Shown: positions 13,686-19,945 of the stretch, one piece after another | How positions within the stretch are numbered: the stretch's first letter is position 1 | Layout: each line of letters begins with the position of its first letter | Source: an uncultured Collinsella sp. | Lineage (GTDB): Bacteria; Actinomycetota; Coriobacteriia; Coriobacteriales; Coriobacteriaceae | Reading direction: 5' to 3' | NCBI GenBank assembly: GCA_900554465.1 | Contig: USHF01000008.1 | Span: forward strand, 1-19,945 | Length of the DNA stretch: 19,945 bases | Position numbers and translations under genes: made by a program | Notes under the pieces: model-generated | Told to the model about the DNA's origin: nothing | The model's database searches: none | The model's input: the letters and a program-made list of their open reading frames with translations, nothing else

Positions 13686-15124
13686 ATGAGCGACGGAAAG
13701 AAAAAGCTTTCCTTCTTGACGGTCATTTCGACCATCATCTGCGTCGTCTTCGTTTGCGAGGCCGCCGCTCCTGCTGCTGCCATTGGCAACCAGCAGTTCT
13801 TCTGGTGGATCTTCCTGATCCTGACCTTCCTGCTTCCCTACGGCATGGTTGTCGCCGAGCTCGGTACCACCTATGACGGCGAGGGCGGCATTTACGACTG
13901 GGTACGCGATGGCCTGGGCGACAAATGGGGCGCCCGCATCTCGTATACTACTGGGTCAACTACCCGCTGTGGATCGCCTCGCTGGCTACCATGTTCCCCG
14001 ACATTTTGGGCATGGTCTTTGGCGTCGAGTTCAACTTGATCGCCAAGATGGGTATCGATCTTGCCTTTGTGTGGATCGTCTACCTCATGGGCCGCTCCAA
14101 GGCGGCCGACTCCGAGTGGGTCCTTAACGGCGGCGCCATCATCAAGGTCGCCGTCGCCGTTATCGTTGGCGCTTTGGGCATTTGGTATGCCATGGAGAAC
14201 GGTTTTGCGAACGACATGTCCGCTGCCACCTTCCTGCCCCAGCTCACCAACACCAACGCTCTCGGCTACCTGTCGATCATCATCTTTAACTTCATGGGCT
14301 TCGAGGTCATCTGCACCATGACCGACGACATGGCCGATCCCGCTCGCGATATCCCCAAGGCTATCATCGTCGGTGGCCTGTCCATCGCCGTGATCTACCT
14401 GTTCGCTGGCTTTGGCATCGGCGCTGCGGTGCCGGCCGATTCCATCGACCCCGACTACGGCATGATCGTCGCAGTCCAGACCATGGTGGGCGACTCCATG
14501 ATCTTCAAGGTCATCTGCATTGCCTTCCTGATCACCCTGTTCGCCAACATGGCTGCCTGGTCCTTCGGCGTCAACTCTGTTGCTCGCTATGCTGCCGAGC
14601 ACGGCAACATGCCCAAGGTCTTCGCCTCGATGATCTCGGATGACGACATGCCCAACGGCGCCAACCTGGTCAACGCCATCGTTGCCTCCCTGGTGCTGTG
14701 CCTGCAGCTCGTGCCCATCGACGCCATCTCCAACGGTGTCTTCTGGATGCTCTTCGGCACCTCCGTCGTCTTCCTGCTGCTCACCTATATCCCGATGTTC
14801 CCGGCTTTCCTCAACCTTCGTAAGAACGACCCCAACCGCGAGCGCATCTTCACGTTCCCGTTTAAGGGTGCCATGATGAAGGTCATGCTGGCCATCCCTT
14901 GCATCGAGCTGATCCTGGCCATCGTTGCAACGCTGGTGCCGCTCTCTGCCGCTGAAATTGGCGACAAGCTCCCGATGATCGTTATCTTCATCGTGCTTCT
15001 GCTCATCGGCGAGGTTGTCCGCGTCGTCAGCGCCAAGGGCCGCGAGACCGAGTACAAGGGCCTCACTCCCGAGCTGGCAGCTCAGCGTCTCGCTGAGGAG
15101 GCCGCCGAGGCCGAGGAGAACTAG
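13686..15124 (+). pseudogene. aguD: APC-family agmatine/putrescine antiporter, frameshifted copy
   Basis: A multi-pass amino-acid/polyamine permease, expected to exchange external agmatine for putrescine. Reading starts at ATG 13686 (AAGGAG upstream) with MSDGKKKLSFLTVISTIICVVF and runs 86 codons to TCG 13941-13943. There the frame breaks. Two bases (TA, 13944-13945) stand where three are needed, and the sequence resumes in another frame at 13946 (YYWVNYPLWIASLATMFPDI...) to TAG 15122-15124. Rejoined, it would encode about 479 residues, full length and colinear with the intact paralogue at 17269. The rest of the gene is well preserved with strong codon bias, so the lesion is recent or a sequencing/assembly error. 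If real, the product ends about 30 out-of-frame residues later (TAG about 14037). Confidence 0.85.
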
Positions 15125-15491
15125 AGCACCCGGTTCTGGGGCTCCAACCCTCCTCGCGTACCAACGTGCGCTTCGTCGGGCTTGTCGCTCCCGACTCCGG
15201 GCACTCTAGCCTCTTCGGAGACGTGCCCAAGCGACAGGTTTGCTAACCATTCCCCGGGGTGGGCGTGAGCGATAGCTCCGGTAACCACCGCCCACCCCAA
15301 TCTCTCTTCCGTATCCTTCGTGCGTTTTGTCTCCGCGCACTTGGTTACGTCGTCGCTTGCCGGTGCGACTCCGTGAAAACCGGCGCCGGGCGCCCCGACC
15401 TTTGCCGGGGAACGGGCGCCTACCATCTCTTGGTTTTAGGCTGCGGGTAACCCGCCCGCAGCAAGCGATCGTTCGATTTGGAGGAAATCTT
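15125..15491 (+). promoter_or_regulatory. Structured 367-bp leader between aguD and aguA
   Basis: No convincing gene is present. GGGGTGGGCG (15256-15265) pairs with CGCCCACCCC (15289-15298). A GC-rich stretch around 15380-15420 has GGCGCC and CCCCG/CGGGG pairings. GCTGCGGG (15440-15447) pairs with CCCGCAGC (15455-15462), 17 bases before the aguA Shine-Dalgarno GGAGG (15480-15484). Only the last 60 bases look like an ordinary 5' leader. I could not identify a known riboswitch. Confidence 0.4.
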
Positions 15492-16697
15492 ATGCGTACG
15501 ATCACCGAGTCCGAGTCCACCCCCAAGGCCGACGGCTTCTTTATGCCCGCTGAGTTCGCCCCGCAGGATCGCGTGTGGATGGGTTGGCCCCACCGCACCG
15601 ACACCTGGGCCCACGGCGCCAAGCCGGCTCAGAAGCAGTATGCCGCCATCGCCCGCGCCATCGCCGAGTTCACCCCGGTCTATATGTGCGCCAACCAGGT
15701 CGACTATGCCAACTGCAAGGCCGTCTTCGAGGAGGACGAGAACGTCACCGTCATCGAGATGACCACCGACGACGCCTGGTTCCGCGACACCGCCGCCACC
15801 TACGTCATCAACGGCAAGGGTGAGAAGCGCGCCAACCACTGGCACTTCAACGCCTACGGCGGTCTCGTCGACGGCCTCTATTTCCCGTGGGACAAGGACG
15901 AGCAGATTGCCCTTAAGATGGCTGAGCTTTCCGGCTGCCGCCGCTATCGTCCCGATGACATGATCCTCGAGGGCGGCTCCATCACCGTCGACGGCGAGGG
16001 CACCCTTGTCGTGACTGACCAGTGCCTGCTTTCCCCGGGCCGCACCTGCTCTGCGGTGCTCGAGGAGGAAGAGGATCCCGAGTCCATCTGGCCCAAGTAC
16101 CACAAGAAGTTTGAGCCCTGGAGCGAGGAACTCCGCGCCTACATGGACGAGCACCTCAAGGATTACCTGGGTGTCGAGAAGGTCATCTGGGTCAAGGAGG
16201 GCATCGACCCCGAGGAGACCAACGGCCACATCGACGACGTCGCCACGTTCATCGCCCCGGGCGTCATGGCCTGCATCTGGACCGACGATCCCGAGTATCC
16301 GTTCTACGAGCAGTGCCACGCTGCCTACGAGACCCTCTCCAACGCCGTTGACGCCAAGGGCCGCAAGATGAAGGTCTACAAGCTCTGCATGCCCGTGAAC
16401 CCGCTGTTCATGGATCAGGCTTCCTGCGACACCATCGACGCCGACGAGAACGCCGAGCCGCGCGTCCCCGACGAGCCGCTGATCGCCTCTTACATGAACT
16501 ACCTGGTCACCAACCACGGCGTTATCGTCCCGCAGTACGGCGACGAGAACGACCAGCTGGCCGTTGACACGCTCCAGAAGATCTACGACGAGGTCTGGGG
16601 CGAGGGCGTCTACAAGTGCGTCGGCGTTCAGTCCGAGCAGGTCGTCTTCGGCGGCGGCAATATCCACTGCATTACCCAGCAGGAGCCCTCGGCGTAA
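15492..16697 (+). CDS. aguA: Agmatine deiminase
   Basis: A 401-residue cytoplasmic enzyme of the guanidino-modifying (PPAD_porph) superfamily that converts agmatine to N-carbamoylputrescine and ammonia. Family signatures: MPAEFAPQDRVWMGWPHR near the N-terminus, the substrate-binding acidic segment TTDDAWFRDTAATYV, ILEGGSITVDGEGT, the His-Asp pair in NGHIDDVATF, and the catalytic Cys393 in GGGNIHCITQQEP. It is somewhat longer than the usual ~370 residues because of an acidic insert after LEEEEDPESIWPKYHKK. ATG 15492 has GGAGG 7 bases upstream; longer in-frame starts (15327) run through GC-rich leader. It lies between the two antiporter genes in the AgDI cluster and uses highly biased codons. 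Confidence 0.95.
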   Translation: MRTITESESTPKADGFFMPAEFAPQDRVWMGWPHRTDTWAHGAKPAQKQYAAIARAIAEFTPVYMCANQVDYANCKAVFEEDENVTVIEMTTDDAWFRDTAATYVINGKGEKRANHWHFNAYGGLVDGLYFPWDKDEQIALKMAELSGCRRYRPDDMILEGGSITVDGEGTLVVTDQCLLSPGRTCSAVLEEEEDPESIWPKYHKKFEPWSEELRAYMDEHLKDYLGVEKVIWVKEGIDPEETNGHIDDVATFIAPGVMACIWTDDPEYPFYEQCHAAYETLSNAVDAKGRKMKVYKLCMPVNPLFMDQASCDTIDADENAEPRVPDEPLIASYMNYLVTNHGVIVPQYGDENDQLAVDTLQKIYDEVWGEGVYKCVGVQSEQVVFGGGNIHCITQQEPSA

Positions 16698-16785
16698 CTC
16701 AGGCACGCCACCTTGGCGTTCACTCGTCGCTTACGTAGCGTCAGTACGCTACGCTCCTCGTTCGCGCCAATCTGGCGCACCTGAG
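16698..16785. repeat. Nested imperfect palindrome directly after aguA
   Basis: It begins at the base after the aguA stop. CTCAGG (16698-16703) pairs with CCTGAG (16780-16785). Inside are complementary stretches including GCCA...TGGCG against CGCCA...TGGC, and CGTAGCG pairing with CGCTACG around 16734-16752. There is no T-run. It looks like a dispersed palindromic repeat or an mRNA 3' stabiliser. Confidence 0.55.
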
Positions 16786-16829
16786 CACGCCGAGTAAACG
16801 TCTGACTTTCCGAGCCGTGATGCTTCGGG

Positions 16830-16920
16830 AACCCAGCCGATCAATCGGACGGTCGGTGAATCGGACCATCTCGGGGCATTGATGGTCGGTTTATTCGATG
16901 TCTTGGTCGGCTGGGTTTTT
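16830..16920 (+). terminator. Branched rho-independent terminator after aguA
   Basis: AACCCAGCCGATCAA (16830-16844) pairs with TTGGTCGGCTGGGTT (16903-16917) with one wobble position, and T residues follow (16916-16920). Inside, GACCATC (16864-16870) pairs with GATGGTC (16881-16887). The outer stem and T-run support termination; the branched interior is unusual. Confidence 0.75.
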
Positions 16921-16965
16921 CTTTGGGCACTCCGTTGCCTCCACTTCGGAGTACCCGCCTCTTTG

Positions 16966-17048
16966 ATTGAGTACGCGTCTGATCTGGGATTTATTGCGGG
17001 TTAGGCCAATTGTTCGCTTGAATTTCCCAGGTCAGACGCGTATTCAAT
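16966..17048. repeat. 24-bp inverted repeat upstream of the second antiporter
   Basis: Arms 16966-16989 (ATTGAGTACGCGTCTGATCT plus GGGA) and 17025-17048 are complementary except at two positions. The spacer is 35 bases and AT-richer. It lies after the aguA terminator and before the antiporter leader, so it is a candidate operator or promoter-containing palindrome; no clear -35/-10 pair was found. Confidence 0.5.
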
Positions 17049-17096
17049 TGCTGATAGTTTCCGGTTGCGAGCGCGACCGTTTTGATCGGAGTATCT

Positions 17097-17279
17097 ATGT
17101 ACCAGCGTATCGTTATCTACACGCGCCTGTTCCGCGAGCGTTGGTCCAACAATTGCATCCTCTCTTTTCTTTGGGATGGCACCTGCACCGGTGACGCGGC
17201 CTGCAACCCTACCTTGGGCTGCGCCTTCGGTACAGATGCCATCCTTTTTGCTGTAGGGGGAGCGTGTCGTGGCAGGTAA
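17097..17279 (+). CDS. Possible 60-residue leader peptide overlapping the antiporter start
   Basis: ATG 17097 has GGAG at 17088-17091 (5-base spacing). The frame runs 60 codons to TAA 17277-17279, overlapping the antiporter GTG (17269) by 11 bases. The peptide begins MYQRIVIYTRLFRERW with four Arg in the first 15 residues and contains several Cys. It crosses the whole terminator-like hairpin at 17174-17249. Ribosomes translating it would open that hairpin and then couple to the antiporter start. I recognise no family. It could be chance, since the region is open on this frame. Confidence 0.35.
   Translation: MYQRIVIYTRLFRERWSNNCILSFLWDGTCTGDAACNPTLGCAFGTDAILFAVGGACRGR
17174..17249 (+). terminator. 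Attenuator-like terminator just upstream of the second antiporter
   Basis: GGATGGCACCTGCACCG (17174-17190) pairs with CGGTACAGATGCCATCC (17228-17244). The two non-matching positions are C/T changes that leave near-continuous pairing, and five T follow (17245-17249). Only 5 bases separate it from the antiporter Shine-Dalgarno (AGGGGGAG, 17255-17262). A terminator in this position usually controls read-through into the next gene. Confidence 0.6.
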
Positions 17280-18678
17280 AAAGTTCTCCCTGTTCGAGGT
17301 CATCCTCTCGGTTATCTGCGTTGTCTTTACCATCGAGGCGGCTGCTCCGGCATCTGCCATGGGTAACGTTCAGTTCTTCTGGTGGATCTTCCTCATCATT
17401 ACGTTTTTGCTTCCCTATGGCCTGGTGGTGGCCGAGCTCGGTACGGCGTTCGATTCCGAGGGCGGCCTGTACGATTGGGTTCGCCTGGGCTTGGGCGACC
17501 GTTGGGGCGCGCGCTGCTCCTGGTGCTATTGGGTCAACTTTCCACTGTGGGTGGCAAGTATCGCCTGCATGTCCCCCAGTGTCATCAATGCGGTATGGGG
17601 CATCGAATTTTCGCTTGGGGTCCGAATTGCCATCGAGCTTGCCTTTGTGTGGGGCGTCACGGTCATGGCAATGCAGCCGGTGGCCGAGGCCGATTGGGTC
17701 ATGGATGGCGGCGCCGTCATCAAGGTGCTCATTACCGTCGTGGTGGGAATCGTCGGCATCTGGTTTGCCTGCAATAACGGCTTTGCCAACGATATGTCGC
17801 TTAAGACCTTTGTCCCCGATCTGGGAGACACTAACTCACTGACGTATCTTTCAATCATCCTATTCAACTTTATGGGCTTTGAGGTGGTCGCGACCTTTGC
17901 CAGCACGATGAAGAACCCATCGCGCGATATCCCCAAAGCGGTTATCGCCGGTGGCGTTGCCATCGCGGCGATCTACATTATCTGTGGCATCGGTATTGGA
18001 GCCGCGGTTCCCACCGAGCAGCTTTCACTCGATTCGGGCATTGTGGACGCGGTTGCCGCCATGGTGGGGCGCGCTCACCCGCTGACGATGGTCGTGGGCG
18101 TGGCCTTTTTGGTGACGCTGTTCGCCAACATGATCTGCTGGAGTTTTGGCGTCAACAACGTGGCGAGCTATGCCGCGCGCCACGGCAACATGCCGCGCCC
18201 CTTTGCGCTGGTGTCCAAGAAGACAGGCATGCCCAACGGCTCAGCACTCATTAACGGTTGTTTTGCCAGCTTGGTGCTGCTGCTTCAGATTCCGCTGGGC
18301 GAAGGTTCCGACGTCTTTTGGGTCTTCTTCTCGATGAACGTCGTCTTTCTGCTCATGAGCTATATCCCGATGTTCCCGGCGTTTTGGCGCCTGCGTAAAT
18401 ACGACGACCGCCCACGTGTGTTCCGCGCGCCCTTCGAGGGCAAGGTGCTTGCGGTAGCGCTTGCGGTGCCGGTGGTAGAGCTCGTGCTTTCGATTGTTGC
18501 GACAATCGTGCCGCTTAACAGCTCGCCCGCCGAGATGTCAAAGTTGCCGATCCTCATGGGTGTGGTGATCGGCGTGTTGCTGGGCGAGGTTTCGCGCCTC
18601 ATATCGCGCCGCGGTCGCAGCATCGACAATCCCGGCGTTGGCGCAAGGGGGACAGGTCGCTTTGCACCAAAACAGTAG
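17269..18678 (+). CDS. APC-family agmatine/putrescine antiporter, intact second copy
   Basis: A 469-residue integral membrane permease with about 12 hydrophobic helices. It starts at GTG 17269 (GGGGGAG 6 bases upstream) with MAGKKFSLFEVILSVICVVF. It is homologous over its full length to the frameshifted product at 13686 (shared EAAAPA, FFWWIFL, TFLLPYG, VVAELGT, YDWVR, WVNFPLW/WVNYPLW, NDMS, FNFMGFEV, RDIPKA, SFGVN, YIPMFPAF). Its place beside agmatine deiminase supports agmatine/putrescine exchange, though a related amine or amino acid is possible. Its codon choice is less extreme than in the first copy. The last codons (GARGTGRFAPKQ) are encoded by a GGGGACAGG stem-loop, suggesting that a repeat replaced the original C-terminus. 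Confidence 0.9.
   Translation: MAGKKFSLFEVILSVICVVFTIEAAAPASAMGNVQFFWWIFLIITFLLPYGLVVAELGTAFDSEGGLYDWVRLGLGDRWGARCSWCYWVNFPLWVASIACMSPSVINAVWGIEFSLGVRIAIELAFVWGVTVMAMQPVAEADWVMDGGAVIKVLITVVVGIVGIWFACNNGFANDMSLKTFVPDLGDTNSLTYLSIILFNFMGFEVVATFASTMKNPSRDIPKAVIAGGVAIAAIYIICGIGIGAAVPTEQLSLDSGIVDAVAAMVGRAHPLTMVVGVAFLVTLFANMICWSFGVNNVASYAARHGNMPRPFALVSKKTGMPNGSALINGCFASLVLLLQIPLGEGSDVFWVFFSMNVVFLLMSYIPMFPAFWRLRKYDDRPRVFRAPFEGKVLAVALAVPVVELVLSIVATIVPLNSSPAEMSKLPILMGVVIGVLLGEVSRLISRRGRSIDNPGVGARGTGRFAPKQ
18638..18670. repeat. GGGGACAGG-core stem-loop inside the antiporter 3' end
   Basis: Arms TTGGCGCAAG (18638-18647) and CTTTGCACCAA (18660-18670) pair apart from one mismatch and a one-base bulge. The loop is GGGGACAGGTCG. 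It lies within the last dozen codons of the antiporter gene, 5 bases before its stop codon. Confidence 0.6.
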
Positions 18679-18713
18679 CGCCGCGAGTTGTGCGGTGCTA
18701 GATGCATCTTGGA

Positions 18714-18893
18714 TTACTGCTCACGCTGCTCGGGATCGGAAACGAGCTTGGGTGCAAAGTAGGGGACGTGGCCCAGGTAGGGGCGTGTTTGAGCGGTGCA
18801 GGGCACGTTGTTGTAGGTGAGCGAGCCTCGCAGTCGGGCGACGATTTTGGTGGCGGGCGCAATGAACGTTTTGAACGGTGCAAGCGACGCCAC
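18714..18893 (-). CDS. Small hypothetical protein, 59 residues
   Basis: The minus-strand frame runs from GTG 18893 to TAA 18714-18716. GAAGGAG lies 5 bases upstream of the GTG. The product begins MASLAPFKTFIAPATKIVARLRGSL and includes TRPYLGHVPYFAP and PKLVSDPEQREQ. Codon choice is that of a normal high-GC gene, with C or G in most third positions. An overlapping ATG (18896) is out of frame. I do not recognise the family. It has no signal peptide or clear membrane segment, one Cys, and a basic N-terminal helix. It lies between the antiporter (convergent) and the GNAT gene (same strand, 138 bases upstream). Confidence 0.6.
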   Translation of the reverse strand: MASLAPFKTFIAPATKIVARLRGSLTYNNVPCTAQTRPYLGHVPYFAPKLVSDPEQREQ

Positions 18894-18976
18894 GGCATCT
18901 CCTTCCCTGCGTATGCCCTGTGTTTTGGCCCAAATTGATACGTCGCAAGTCTAGCATTCCGCCGCATCGAGCTCCA

Positions 18977-19013
18977 AACCACCACAAAGGGGACAGGCAC
19001 CTTTGTGGTGGTT
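18977..19013. repeat. GGGGACAGG-core stem-loop, intact copy of the IS-flanking repeat
   Basis: AACCACCACAAAGG (18977-18990) and CCTTTGTGGTGGTT (19000-19013) form a perfect 14-bp stem around GGACAGGCA. It lies 18 bases beyond the GNAT stop codon. The right arm plus loop end (ACAGGCAC then the arm) is the same sequence that borders the IS at 2261-2281 and, inverted, at 786-806. Confidence 0.8.
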
Positions 19014-19031
19014 CTGGTCCATATTGGCGGG

Positions 19032-19682
19032 TTAGTCCTGGGTGTTGCCGCCGTACATGTAGACGATGAAGCCGTCGCCGGTGTCCTGGCTGTGGTCCTC
19101 GAGGATGCGTTTCATGTTGAGGTGCTCGTAGAACTGCCAGTCGGAGTTGCAGTCGCTCATCAGGAAGAATTTGGTGCACCCGGCTTTGGCGAGTTCGGCG
19201 CGCGCAAGGTCGATGAGCTTGCGGCCGAGTCCCTTGCCCTGCCATTCAGGCATAATGATAATCAAGTTGAGTTGACCCTGGGCATATTCGTTGCCTGTGG
19301 CGGCAAAGCGATCCGCTGTGGCCTTTTCGCGGCTGTCTCCAAAGAGCGAGCCCTCGAGCTTGGCATCGGCGGTCTTTGCCATCTCGGTTGCCTGGGCAAA
19401 CATCTCGTTATAGCAGGGCTCCCACGTGGGATTGGTGCGCGGCTTGCCGTCCTCGAAGATGCCGATGCAGCAGGCGGCGATAATGCGGCCCTCGGTCTCG
19501 GCGACGAGTGCGATGGGGGAGCGCTGCAGCTGCATGGCGATGTTAAAGCGCGCGCAGAAATCGGCAGCTTCGACGTCGCCGCGGTTGCGCAGCGTGTTGC
19601 ACCACAGCTGGTTGTAGATGGCGGCGATGCCGGCCAGGTCATCGAGCGTGGCGGCGCGCAGGGTTACGTTGTCAAGGCTCAT
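19032..19682 (-). CDS. GNAT-family N-acetyltransferase
   Basis: A 216-residue cytoplasmic acetyl-CoA-dependent transferase. The acetyl-CoA pyrophosphate loop is visible in LIIIMPEWQGKGLGRKLIDLARAE (Q148-GKGLG-153), preceded by the beta strand typical of motif A. The region after it (FFLMSDCNSDWQFYEHLNMKRI) matches motif B (YexxGF-like). The N-terminus VTLRAATLDDLAGIAAIYNQLW is also characteristic. The acceptor substrate is unknown. ATG 19682 has GGAAGGAG 6 bases upstream. It stands alone; the nearest same-strand gene is the 59-codon ORF downstream. Confidence 0.88.
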   Translation of the reverse strand: MSLDNVTLRAATLDDLAGIAAIYNQLWCNTLRNRGDVEAADFCARFNIAMQLQRSPIALVAETEGRIIAACCIGIFEDGKPRTNPTWEPCYNEMFAQATEMAKTADAKLEGSLFGDSREKATADRFAATGNEYAQGQLNLIIIMPEWQGKGLGRKLIDLARAELAKAGCTKFFLMSDCNSDWQFYEHLNMKRILEDHSQDTGDGFIVYMYGGNTQD

Positions 19683-19777
19683 GGAGGCTCCTTCCAGGTT
19701 GGGTCAGGCCACCTATGAGTGTGACATGGCGACATCGTTGCCGCATCAACCATTCGGCAGACGAGCCTCGAATCCTC

Positions 19778-19785
19778 GGGGACGG
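19778..19785 (+). repeat. GGGGACGG motif, possible degenerate repeat
   Basis: GGGGACGG followed by AGGGTCC has the core of the stem-loop family but no convincing arms were found on either side. It lies in the non-coding stretch after the GNAT start. Confidence 0.3.
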
Positions 19786-19830
19786 AGGGTCCTAAGAAGG
19801 AATGAGGGCGGAATTTCGGACACTTGCTCG

Positions 19831-19898
19831 ATGAGAGTGGATAATCTCCCACTTTTAGCGCTGGTATAGGCCAAAAACGGGAGATTATCCACTCTCAT
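19831..19898. repeat. 20-bp perfect inverted repeat with 28-base spacer
   Basis: ATGAGAGTGGATAATCTCCC (19831-19850) is perfectly complementary to 19879-19898. The spacer (19851-19878) starts with ACTTTT and ends with AAAAAC, which extends the pairing weakly, and contains AGCGCT. No ORF and no T-run follow. The length and perfection point to a mobile or dispersed palindromic element. Confidence 0.75.
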
Positions 19899-19904
19899 TC
19901 TGGG

Positions 19905-19933
19905 TAGTCGTTGGGGACGTTCTTAAACGACTA
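19905..19933. repeat. GGGGAC-core stem-loop at the window end
   Basis: TAGTCGTT (19905-19912) pairs perfectly with AACGACTA (19926-19933) around GGGGACGTTCTTA. The sequence from 19920 to 19945 is itself an imperfect palindrome centred on GACTAGTC, so a second, inverted unit probably continues past the window edge. Confidence 0.6.
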
Positions 19934-19945
19934 GTCATTAAAGAA

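Noticed and set aside
15420..16706. 428-codon minus-strand ORF opposite agmatine deiminase
   Set aside because: Antisense shadow caused by strong GC-third-position bias; no RBS and no recognisable motifs. The same applies to long antisense ORFs at 3269-4288, 9128-10270, 12410-13522 and 13892-14602.
17001..17360. 119-codon minus-strand ORF over the antiporter leader
   Set aside because: It crosses the 5' end of the antiporter gene, has no RBS and no recognisable domain; likely a shadow.

Overview
The window looks like chromosomal DNA of a high-GC Actinomycetota gut bacterium, most likely a Collinsella-type member of the Coriobacteriia. This is inferred from base composition, protein style and the many intergenic palindromes, not from a database search. 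The first 45 bases are not genomic. They match an Illumina Nextera i7 adapter (tail of P7, an 8-base index, read-2 primer site and transposon mosaic end), so the window begins at an adapter-contaminated contig end.

Layout. 46-762: 3' part of an FprA-type flavodiiron protein. 786-2281: a complete IS3-family (IS150-like) element with a -1 frameshift between orfA and orfB, lying between two convergent genes inside arms of a repeated palindrome. 2286-4282: a DeoR-type regulator divergent from a class II ketose-bisphosphate aldolase. 4283-4604: a long inverted repeat that encloses a bidirectional terminator. 4605-6223: a HAD phosphatase and an AraC regulator, followed by a poorly conserved-looking stretch with a 69-codon ORF. 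6712-7698: a single protein with an N-terminal Nudix (MutT) domain and a C-terminal Vsr-type endonuclease domain. 7843-10855: a BceAB-like ABC transporter pair.

11183-18678 is the most coherent block: an agmatine deiminase (AgDI) cluster. A LuxR-type regulator with an N-terminal membrane domain (AguR-like) is divergent from putrescine carbamoyltransferase. An agmatine/putrescine antiporter (frameshifted), agmatine deiminase and a second, intact antiporter follow. Agmatine would enter in exchange for putrescine, be deiminated to N-carbamoylputrescine, and be split to putrescine plus carbamoyl phosphate. The carbamate kinase that normally completes the ATP-yielding step is not in the window. 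The spacers between these genes are long (133, 367 and 571 bp) and rich in hairpins. The last holds an attenuator-like terminator overlapped by a Shine-Dalgarno-preceded small ORF that runs into the second antiporter start.

18679-19945: a 59-codon gene too short to be found easily, a GNAT acetyltransferase, and a repeat-rich end.

A recurring theme is a family of small stem-loops with different arms but a shared GGGGAC(AGG) core. Several sit on or within about 20 bases of stop codons (11149-11184, 18638-18670, 18977-19013 and, split by the IS, 786-806/2261-2281). I saw no tRNA, rRNA or CRISPR array.
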